A stretch of DNA of 64,000 bases, from NCBI RefSeq assembly GCF_000153105.1, contig NZ_CH672377.1, positions 544,532 through 608,531 on the forward strand. The letters run 5' to 3'. Positions 55,727 to 63,500 of the stretch are shown piece by piece (positions within the stretch are counted from its first letter, which is position 1; every line of letters begins with the position of its first letter). The notes below the pieces were generated by a model. It did no database searches. It had not been told where the DNA came from and worked only from the letters and a program-made list of their open reading frames with translations. The position numbers were made by a program, and so were the translations under genes. The DNA is from Blastopirellula marina DSM 3645. GTDB taxonomy: Bacteria; Planctomycetota; Planctomycetia; Pirellulales; Pirellulaceae.

Positions 55727-55831
55727 TTGATACGGCGAAGACATGCTCTTCTCGCGAAGACGCGATAAGAGCATGGCACCTGATTGGAAAACCCGGGTAA
55801 TGCACCCGGCTGCGTTTTTTTGTGCGCTTCG

Positions 55832-55917
55832 ATAGTCGCCTTTCGCTCCCGCGAAAGTAGCGTCTTGCCGATGCGGATTGGCGCTTCCACTACTTTTGCG
55901 GAGCAAAAGGCGACTAT
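55832..55917. repeat. Second REPIN-like inverted repeat
   Basis: ATAGTCGCCTTTCGCTCC and following bases (55832-55860) are the imperfect reverse complement of 55890-55917 (ending GGCGACTAT), with about 27 of 29 positions pairing. Each arm also folds on itself (CTTTCGC with GCGAAAG), the paired-REP arrangement. It differs in sequence from the element at 55249-55419. Confidence 0.75.
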
Positions 55918-56239
55918 GTAGCGCCGGTTCCCTCCCAAAAATTGTCTCTCGACAATGCGCACGGATCCATGGTCGATTACGTTCGGCTCGTGGGCATTTT
56001 CCGCGGCGAATCAGGCTTTGGGATGAGCCGCGAAATCGGCCAGGCTAGCCGGGATTTCTGATCTTCGAAAATGCGTGACCGAGGTCGCGCCGGCGATCGA
56101 AGTGCGCGCTAGGGGGCAGATTTCTGTTCAGCGGTCCTGTCCGCTCGGCCCTCCAGAAAAAAAACGTCGCGGTCCAGTCCACATTGTGAATCTTGTCACG
56201 AAGTTCGGAGTCCGAATGCTGCAGGAAGCACAAATCAAC

Positions 56240-56437
56240 GCGGTCCGGTCCAGTCCAACCTTTGGGGACTGGCCTTTAAATGACGCAGCTTAACCCACAG
56301 ACGAGAGGGGGCGGTTCGACAAAAAAATGACTGCGGTCCGGTCCAGTCCAACCTTTGGGGATTGGCCTTTAAATGACGCAGCTTAACCCACAGGCGAGAG
56401 GGGGCGGTTCGACAAAAAAATGACTGCGGTCCGGTCC
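56240..56437. repeat. 93-bp tandem repeat, two copies plus a partial third
   Basis: Copy 1 is 56240-56332 and copy 2 is 56333-56425; a third begins at 56426 with GCGGTCCGGTCC and breaks off after about a dozen bases. The two full copies differ at only two positions. Each contains GGTCCAGTCC and GGACTGGCC that can form a hairpin, a TTTAAA, and a run of seven A. In copy 2 the hairpin change gives a G-U wobble on the plus strand. The array ends about 230 bases before the helicase start. Confidence 0.9.
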
Positions 56438-56669
56438 AACCGCTTTCCCTCGGCTTGCGCACTCGGGCTAGTTTTGCTTTGGGTTTCGACATTTGTCGTT
56501 TACCTCTGGCCGCTTTTCTCTCGCTCGCGCGTCGGGCTACGAAGAATCTTGGAAAATCTTTTTCGGCTGGGACCAATCGTGTCACGGGCCTGGGCGAAGC
56601 TATATCCGTCGCAGCAACGCGGCCGCAAGAAGTGAAAAATTGGCCCCTCGGTGAAGAAGGATATTTCCC

Positions 56670-57887
56670 ATGATTCAGCACAAATCTCTCCTCTCCCCTG
56701 CCCCGCTGTTCGACGACGCTTTGGCCGTGTCGGCGGCGCCGTTTGACGAAAGCTGTTTGGATGATTTGTTTGAGGGCGCCATGGTTGATCCGCGTCCTTA
56801 CCAATTGCGGATCGCGTCGAAAGCGATTTCGGCCTTTGAGGAACACCGGGCCGATCCGTTTCACGAACTTTCGGCTTCCGCCGCATCGGTATTGGTCGAA
56901 AGTCCTACCGGCAGCGGTAAGACGGTCATGGGCTTGGGCATCGCCCAGTGGATGCAAAAACATTACGGACTGAGCATCGGTTGGGTTGCGATGCGACGCA
57001 ATCTGCTGCAACAAGCCCAGGAAGAGAACCTGCGTCGGGGGTTTGACGTCAAGCTTGAGCTCATCTCAATGTTCGACAAAAATCCGCCCAAGGTCGACAT
57101 GCTAATTGTTGACGAAGCGCAGCACGACGCCGCCAGCAGCATGGCCAATCTGCATTGTTCGGTCCGCCCGCAATACATTCTGGGCCTGACCGCGACCCCG
57201 TTTCGCAGCGATCGCGTGAAGCTTTGTTTTGACACGGTGATCAAAGACGCGGGGATTCACCAGCTGATTCAAGATGATTACTTGAGCCGGTTTCATCACT
57301 TTACGATTCCCGAATATACGCCGGAAGCGGTCGCCGAGCATTACGCTCGCAGCCCGCTGCATTGGGGCAAGTCGATCATGTTCTTCCATCGTCGCCAACA
57401 ATGCGACGTCGCCCAAACCGCACTAGCGGCTCACGGCATCCGCAGCGAAGTGGTCACCGCGACCAGTGATCGTGAGCGTCAGCTGAGCGACTTTGTCGCC
57501 GGTCGCGTGCAAGTGCTAATCAACATGAGCATTTTGACCGAAGGCTTCGATTGTCCTGATTTGCAAACGGTCTTTTGTCGACCGTCGAGCCGGGCCTGCA
57601 CGATTCAGATGTGCGGCCGGGTCTTTCGCAAACATGCGGCCCATCCCTTCAAACAGATCGTGCAATGCCGCAACACGCCGCACCCGATTTTGAAAACCGC
57701 GACCGCCGCCGAGCAATATGTTTGGAACGGCGAGATGTGGCGCAGTCTGAAAATGAATCGCGAGATCAGCAAAATCAGCACGCGGACGCGGCAATTGATC
57801 GCCGGCGCCGAAGTCAAGCTGCCGAAACTGGTCGCCGCGGCTCGTACGTCAAAACCGTTTTGGCAGCAAGTTCGCGAAAGCTTTTAG
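56670..57887 (+). CDS. Superfamily 2 DEAD/DEAH-type helicase
   Basis: The 405-residue product is a compact SF2 helicase: a Q-like motif DPRPYQLRIASKAISAFE, Walker A ESPTGSGKT (about 77-85), motif II VDEAQHD (147-153), motif III LTATPFR (172-178) and motif VI IQMCGRVFRKH (312-322). There is no nuclease or accessory domain, so it resembles the helicase half of XPB/RAD25-like or phage-type enzymes. AAGGA nine bases before the ATG at 56670 supports the start. A DUF932-like gene follows after 60 bases and a WYL regulator after that, all on one strand. The nucleic-acid substrate (DNA or RNA) cannot be told. Confidence 0.9.
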   Translation: MIQHKSLLSPAPLFDDALAVSAAPFDESCLDDLFEGAMVDPRPYQLRIASKAISAFEEHRADPFHELSASAASVLVESPTGSGKTVMGLGIAQWMQKHYGLSIGWVAMRRNLLQQAQEENLRRGFDVKLELISMFDKNPPKVDMLIVDEAQHDAASSMANLHCSVRPQYILGLTATPFRSDRVKLCFDTVIKDAGIHQLIQDDYLSRFHHFTIPEYTPEAVAEHYARSPLHWGKSIMFFHRRQQCDVAQTALAAHGIRSEVVTATSDRERQLSDFVAGRVQVLINMSILTEGFDCPDLQTVFCRPSSRACTIQMCGRVFRKHAAHPFKQIVQCRNTPHPILKTATAAEQYVWNGEMWRSLKMNREISKISTRTRQLIAGAEVKLPKLVAAARTSKPFWQQVRESF

Positions 57888-57947
57888 TCAGTTCAACACG
57901 TTGCAGATCGATCCACTTTTTCAAACCCATGCACGGGAGATGACGCG

Positions 57948-59012
57948 ATGAAATGGAACTTCGAATACGGAAATGCCCGGATTAAAGATTTTCAAGTCGC
58001 CGCCGAGCGTGACCAGCGCAGCGGCAAGGTCCACGTCAAGTCGATCGACTTGCATGGAGAGAAACTGACGCCGACTCCCCGGTTTTGGCGCTCGATGTTC
58101 ATCCGGTTCGGCTTTTCGGAAAGCGTGTTTCGCTACTTCGATCACGGCGAAGTCTTTCAGCGGATCGCGGCGCGGACTCCTAGCGATACGGTCCGCTTTT
58201 GCGTCGAACGGCCTGGCAAAGGAAATCCTCGCTTGCTGTCGGTCAGCAATCCGAAACGCCCAGTGATCATGCATGACGAGGTGATCGACCTGGTGCAGCG
58301 TTATGAAGGGGACGACGTCGACTATAGCAACGGCATGATCACCAGCACGCATCGTCCGCGCAGCGGCGACTGTACGTTTGAGATCGGCGGCGATCATTTC
58401 AAGCATCGGTTTGTGATGGAAACGCCGATCGACGGCTTCAGTCAGCCCCGGATTTTTCTCTCGTTTTTGCGGATGGTCTGCTCGAACGGCGCGATCGGCT
58501 ACAGCCGCGCCTTTCGCAGCGACGTTAGTTTGGGCAAAGACATTGGGCACTGCATTAGCCGCGCGCTCGACAGTTACGACAACGGCGAAGGCTACGCCGC
58601 GCTGCGGCAACGGTTTGAAAGTGCGCAAACCTCCTGGGCTTCGCTGCACGAGTGCAATTCGCTCTACAAAATCTTGTGCAAGTTTGAGCGCAGCAAGTCG
58701 TTCTCGGCCGAGAACGTGATGCCCGACTTCCACAAAATGACCGGGCGTCTGCACGAACTGTATGGAATGGCGAATCTGGACGCTTTGAGCGAGAAGCGGC
58801 AACGCATTTTGCCGGCGAAATGTCGAATTTACGATCTGGTCAATTTCGCCAGCGAGGTCGCGACGCACCACAGCGACGCTGACGCGAATCGCAGCTTGCA
58901 GGCCTACATCGGCAGCCTGATTTCGGACGAATACGACATGGAAGGGACGGCGGTCGACTCGACGGAGTTCGCCGATCTGCTGGTGGGCGAGTCCGCCGCG
59001 GCCCTCAATTAG
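57948..59012 (+). CDS. DUF932-like protein
   Basis: The 354-residue product resembles DUF932, a family first described in phages and plasmids. The central block RIFLSFLRMVCSNGAIGYSRA matches the family's R-x-V-C-x-N core, preceded by an antiparallel-strand region (KHRFVMETPIDGFSQP) and followed by helices. The biochemical function of DUF932 is unknown. GGGAG eight bases before the ATG at 57948 supports the start. It stands between a helicase and a WYL regulator gene in the same direction, so the three probably act together. Length and overall match are fair rather than strong, so the family call is moderate. Confidence 0.68.
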   Translation: MKWNFEYGNARIKDFQVAAERDQRSGKVHVKSIDLHGEKLTPTPRFWRSMFIRFGFSESVFRYFDHGEVFQRIAARTPSDTVRFCVERPGKGNPRLLSVSNPKRPVIMHDEVIDLVQRYEGDDVDYSNGMITSTHRPRSGDCTFEIGGDHFKHRFVMETPIDGFSQPRIFLSFLRMVCSNGAIGYSRAFRSDVSLGKDIGHCISRALDSYDNGEGYAALRQRFESAQTSWASLHECNSLYKILCKFERSKSFSAENVMPDFHKMTGRLHELYGMANLDALSEKRQRILPAKCRIYDLVNFASEVATHHSDADANRSLQAYIGSLISDEYDMEGTAVDSTEFADLLVGESAAALN

Positions 59013-59126
59013 CCGCGCGACCGTTGCCGACGAGTGCAGCGGCGGGTTACACTGCCAGTTCAAGAGCGACGGCGCTCTAGCCGCGTGAAGCGATTCGCAA
59101 TTTCGTTCACGGAAGAACCTAGGCCG

Positions 59127-60146
59127 GTGGCACGCAACGAACAACTGATCCGTCAGCACAAAATTCTGCAGATACTCGAGCATTCGCGTTACGGGTATCT
59201 GCTGGAAGAGATCCGCGACGATCTGGTCAATCAATTGGGCCTGACGTCGCTGCACGTCCGCACGGTTCGCCGTGATCTAGAAGCGCTGCAAGCGGCCGGA
59301 GTCGACGTCGATTCGCACGAATCGCCCCGCGGACGCGTCTGGAAGATGGGAACCGGCGCTCGGGGGATGCACAAGATCAACGCGTCGGCGACCGAGCTGA
59401 TCGCGCTGTCACTCGGGCGTGATCTGATGTTGCCGCTCGCCGGCACGCCGTTCTGGGTCGGCATCGAATCGTTCTGGAACAAAATCAAAGAAGAACTGCC
59501 CGACGGAATCTGGGACCACTATCAAAAGTTTCGCCAAGTGCTGCACGTCAGCGGCGTCACCCCCAAATCGTACAAGGATCAAGAAGGCGTTCTGAAAACG
59601 ATCAATCGCGCGATTCAGCAACATCGGGTCGTGCAGATCTCGTATCAGACGCTCGGTCAACCGAAACCGAAAGAGCGCGAGATCGAACCGTACGGCGTGG
59701 TCCTCTATCAATCGAGCATCTACATCGTCGCGGCGGCGCGTGAAATTGAAGATCTAGAAACGCGCGTACGGCACTGGAAGCTTGACCGCTTCAAAAAAGC
59801 GGAAGCGCTTGACGCCTATTTCAAGCCGCCGAAAGACTTTGATCTTGAACAACACTTGGCGCAGTCGATCGGCATCTTCGCATCCGAGAAGCCGCAAAAC
59901 TTCAAGATCCGGATCAGCAGCTTCGCCGCAGCGTGGGTTCGCGAAGATCCCTGGCACCCCGAACAAAAGATCGAATCGCAAGAAGACGGCAGCGTCATCT
60001 TGACGGTCAAAGCAGCGAATGACTTGGAGATTATCCCCCGCGTGTTGGCGTTGGGCGCCGAAGCTGAAGTGTTGTCGCCGGCTTCATGCCGCAAAGCGGT
60101 CGCCGAACGGGTCAAACGCTTGGCGCAGATCTACCAGATCGATTGA
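59127..60146 (+). CDS. WYL-domain transcriptional regulator
   Basis: The product (339 residues from GTG 59127; frame open to GTG 59034) starts with a winged helix (HKILQILEHSRYGYLLEEIR, then HVRTVRRDLEALQAAGVDVD) of the DeoR-like type, followed by a WYL domain (RVVQISYQTLGQPKPKEREI and PYGVVLYQSSIYIVAAARE) and a C-terminal extension (WCX-like, EIIPRVLALGAEAEVLSP). WYL proteins bind nucleic-acid ligands and often regulate phage-defence, CRISPR and DNA-damage genes. Here it follows the helicase and DUF932 genes with about 115 bases between. Its 3' end overlaps the convergent cyclotransferase gene by 16 bases. GGAAGA precedes the chosen GTG. Confidence 0.88.
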   Translation: MARNEQLIRQHKILQILEHSRYGYLLEEIRDDLVNQLGLTSLHVRTVRRDLEALQAAGVDVDSHESPRGRVWKMGTGARGMHKINASATELIALSLGRDLMLPLAGTPFWVGIESFWNKIKEELPDGIWDHYQKFRQVLHVSGVTPKSYKDQEGVLKTINRAIQQHRVVQISYQTLGQPKPKEREIEPYGVVLYQSSIYIVAAAREIEDLETRVRHWKLDRFKKAEALDAYFKPPKDFDLEQHLAQSIGIFASEKPQNFKIRISSFAAAWVREDPWHPEQKIESQEDGSVILTVKAANDLEIIPRVLALGAEAEVLSPASCRKAVAERVKRLAQIYQID

Positions 60147-60538
60147 CGCTTCCAAACGACAACTCCATTTTCGTCGGGCAAGATCCGCCGCTCATCGGTC
60201 AGCTTGTCAGGATCTGCATAGAGATAAGTCGTCGCGCTGATCTCTTGCCCGTCAAACGTTTCGCACGGCAGTTCCTCACGGCCATACAACCGCGGGTAGC
60301 CTTCAATCTCATCGAGCGCCTTAAGCACGTTCGCGGCGTCGCGATGCTTGAAGATCCACAGCTCGCCTTGGATGCGGTCTTCGCCGTGTACGAGGCCCGG
60401 GTATTCGCCCAGTTCGTAGAGCCGACCTTGCGTGAACGCGGTGACGACGGTGAGCGGCCGAGCAGGCCAAAGCTTTTCGCGTTCTTCGCCTCGTTTGAGC
60501 GTGCCGTAAGCGAAGAAGGGGGTGATTTCGTGGGCCAT
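60131..60538 (-). CDS. Gamma-glutamylcyclotransferase-like (GGCT/AIG2) protein
   Basis: The 135-residue product has the GGCT fold signatures: FFAYGTLKRGEEREK (YGTLxxG, the substrate-binding loop) and ALDEIEGYPRLYGREEL with the catalytic Glu in D-x-x-E-G. Members release 5-oxoproline from gamma-glutamyl compounds or act on gamma-glutamylamines. Its ATG overlaps the stop of the SbcC/YhaN-like gene by one base (TAATG), so it is translated by coupling. It converges with the WYL gene, and the two frames overlap for 16 bases at their 3' ends. Why a cyclotransferase is coupled to a DNA-repair ATPase is not obvious. Confidence 0.85.
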   Translation of the reverse strand: MAHEITPFFAYGTLKRGEEREKLWPARPLTVVTAFTQGRLYELGEYPGLVHGEDRIQGELWIFKHRDAANVLKALDEIEGYPRLYGREELPCETFDGQEISATTYLYADPDKLTDERRILPDENGVVVWKRQSIW

Positions 60539-63500
60539 TAGTTGAACAGCGTGGGGGTTTGCGGTTTGGTTCGTTTCCGAGTTTTGGGCGTCGTCGCCGG
60601 CGCTTCGATCGGCATATCATTCAGCGAGAGGACCGGGATCTTGGCCGAAAGCGTTTGCGCCTTTTCGACCATCGACTGATGGCAGGTCAAAAACAAGATT
60701 TGCACGCGGGGGTCAAACTCTTGCAGCACGGCTAACGTGCGCAGCTGTCGCTGGTCGTCAAAGTTGACCAGGATATCATCCATCACCACCGGCAAAACTT
60801 CGCTGCCGGCGGCGTAGCTTTGGATATAGGCTAAACGAATCGCTAGATAAAGTTGCTCACGCGTACCGGTGCTCAACTCTTCCGCCGTTTTCGGTTTCCC
60901 TTCGCGAGGCAAGACGATCAATGTTCCCAGCTCATCCAGTCGGCGTTCGATTCCCTGGTATTCGCCAGCTGTCATTTCGCGGAAGAGCCGACCCACCGCT
61001 TCGAGCATGTCTCCTTGCGTCTTTTCGCGATGCTTGGCGACCGCCCGATCGATCAACGCGCGGGCCAATACCAGCGGCGCGTATTGATCGACTTTCTCCT
61101 GTAGCTCCCCTTTCAAGCTCTCCAGCTCCGACGCGACGGCGATCGACTTGTCCGAACCTTCCAGCGACTCTTGTTGCTGCCGCGCTCGGCCCAGTTGCTC
61201 CTTCACGTCGTCAAGTTGCTGGTGCAGCTTGGCGACCTCCGCTTCGCTTTCGACGCGACGCAATTGCACATCGTCCAGATCGGCGGCGGCGAGCGCTGCG
61301 GCAAACGCGTCCGCGTCTTCAGACTGACGAATGCCGGTCAGCTCGGCTTGCAACGTTCGCCGCTCGGTTTCCAACTCGGTCAGCTGGCGCGCCTTGTGAG
61401 TCGCTTCCTCCAGGCCGAGATCATCATCGACGCCGGCCGCTTCGCGCCAGGCGGACAATTGCGATTCGATCGTCGCATGCTGCGACCGACACTGAGCAAT
61501 CTGCTGCTCTAGGCTCGCGATTTGCCGCTGGGCGTTCTGCTTTTGACGGACCGCCGCTACCGCCTCTTTCAATCGCCGATCCAGCTCAATCGCGCGCGCC
61601 TCGGCCAGGAGATCACTGGCGGGCAAATCGGCCGTTCGCCAGCAGCCGATCACCTCCTGCTCGAAAGTGTCGATTCCCTGCTGCATATCAGCGATCCGCT
61701 TTCGCAAGTTGGCCGCGTTATCACGCATCGCACGCACGGCGTCGATTCTGCCCAGCAAGTCGTTGATAATCTGAGCATCGTTGGAACCGAGATCGGGGGC
61801 CTCCGAAAGATGCGTGCGGATGGTCTCCATCGCCGCTAATTGACGCTCTTGCAATTGTTGCGCGGCGTCGACGGCGGCGGTGCGATCGCTCTGCAGCTTT
61901 TTCGCTTCCACCGCAAGTTGACTATGCTCTTCACGCAGCTTTGTATCAGCCGCCGCGGCACGTTCCAACCAATCGACGACTGTGGCGATGTCGCTGGACG
62001 TCGGAGCTTCTGGCAGCACCTGACCGATCTCTTGAATCAGCGACGCATTCGCGGTGGCGATTTCGGCAAGCGACGCTTCGACGGCGGCGGCATGGTCGTT
62101 CAGCTCTCGCCAACGTCGCAACTTGTCGCACCAGGTGATCATTTCACTGGGGGATTGAGGAGAAACGCCTTGTTGGTTCCAGAGCTGACGCCATTCCTCT
62201 TGCAGCGTTTGCAGCTGTTGCTCGGCGGCGGCCAGCGCTTCGTGGAATCGATCGATGCGGCGCCGCGTCAGTTCCAGATCATCTGTCAGCTTGTCGCGTC
62301 GCGCATGCAGTTCGGCCTGCTCTTGGCGACGATCGGCCAAGTCGTCCGGCGTTTTCAACAACTCAGCAAACGCCGCTAGCTGGGCGGCGTCAGCAGTAGC
62401 CGAGGTAATCGAATCTTGAAGTTCACCCCAGGCCGCGTCACGTCGTTGGCGAGCTTGCTCGAGCTGCTCGCGCGGCACCAACGCGTGCCGTTGATCCAGG
62501 ACTTCAATCTCGGCCTGTTGAGCCGCATACGATTCTTCCTCGGCTTCGACGCGCCGCTGCGCTTCGTCACGCTTTCGCTCGGCTTGCTGAAACGCTTCCG
62601 CATATCGGTGCAGCTCTGCTTCTGACGGCAAATGTTGGACATCCACCGCTGCAAAGCCGCTCAGGGTCGCGACGCTCTTTTTGAGAGGGGCGGCGGATGA
62701 CTCTAGTTGCTGCAGCTCACGCTGCAGATCGATCGCTCGGTCGGCGCGGCGCTCCCACGCTTTCGCTTCGCGCATCAAAGGCGCAAACTCGATGTCGCTG
62801 ACCGGGGGCAGTTCCGCCAACCGCTGCTCGACAATTTGGCTCTCGCGGGCAAGCCGCTGCAGGTCCTGTTCGTAAACCTTCGCTTGACTCCGCAGATCGC
62901 GTTCGGCGGCAGCGGCCTTCTCCACTTCCTTTCGCTGCGGAAGCGAGAGGTTAAACTGCGCTAAGGTGGCGACGCTCCAGTCAGGGTGCAGCTCGCGCAT
63001 TTCGCGATCCGCATCCGCCAACGCGGCGGCTTCGTCTTGTTGGCGAGCGGGAATATCACGACGATAACCACGAATCTCGGTAACGGTTTGCACCAACCGA
63101 TTGATCGTTTCCTCTTGGCGAATCAAGTCGTCGCTGATCGCCGCCGCGCTGTCGGCTTCTTCTTTGGCCAACAGTTCCGACTGCGATTGATAACGCGCCA
63201 GCTCTTCTTCCAGCGATTGCAGCTTGGTTCGCTGCACGCCGAACTTTTCGATCGCTTCGCGCGGCGGTTGCTTTTCGCCTGCCAGCGCGTTGATCTGTTC
63301 GCTCAGCTGGGCGATCTTGATCCAAACCGGATAAGCATTTTCGATTCGCTCCAAATGTTTGAGTCGTCGATAGGCTTCCGCATGTTCCTCGTGCAGCTGA
63401 TCGCGGCGCTCTACCAGCTGATCGAGATCACGCAGCATCTCGTCATAGTGAGTCGGCCGCAGCGGTGCGCTCCGCAGACGAGTGCGCGCTTCGCGGACTT

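Larger units (their letters stand above)
55184..55827. repeat. 21-base direct repeat bracketing the transposase remnant
   Basis: CGGCTGCGTTTTTTTGTGCG plus one C occurs perfectly at 55184-55204 and 55807-55827, with weaker similarity for about 11 more bases (xTxGATAxTCG). The first copy is the 3' half of the flotillin terminator. The 600 bases between the copies hold the transposase remnant and one inverted repeat. This could mark an insertion or a local duplication. Confidence 0.7.
55727..56669. other. Repeat-rich region without intact genes
   Basis: This stretch carries the second inverted repeat (55832-55917), scattered GCGGTCC-x-GTCC motifs (56131, 56169, 56240, 56333, 56426) and the 93-bp tandem repeat. 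A 71-codon frame at 56420-56635 contains one hydrophobic stretch but has no ribosome binding site. A 259-codon minus-strand frame (56235-57014) is judged spurious: it runs antisense into the helicase and its internal 31-residue repeats only reflect the DNA repeat. Confidence 0.5.

Noticed and set aside
56240-56437. Possible CRISPR array
   Set aside because: The unit is 93 bases with no short repeat/variable spacer alternation and no cas genes nearby; it is a plain tandem duplication.
56420-56635. Possible small membrane protein (71 codons, plus strand)
   Set aside because: One hydrophobic stretch only, no ribosome binding site, and it starts inside the tandem repeat.
56235-57014. A 259-codon minus-strand open frame containing 31-residue tandem repeats
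   Set aside because: It runs antisense through the repeat array and into the helicase gene; the protein repeats only mirror the 93-base DNA period, and there is no ribosome binding site or recognisable domain.
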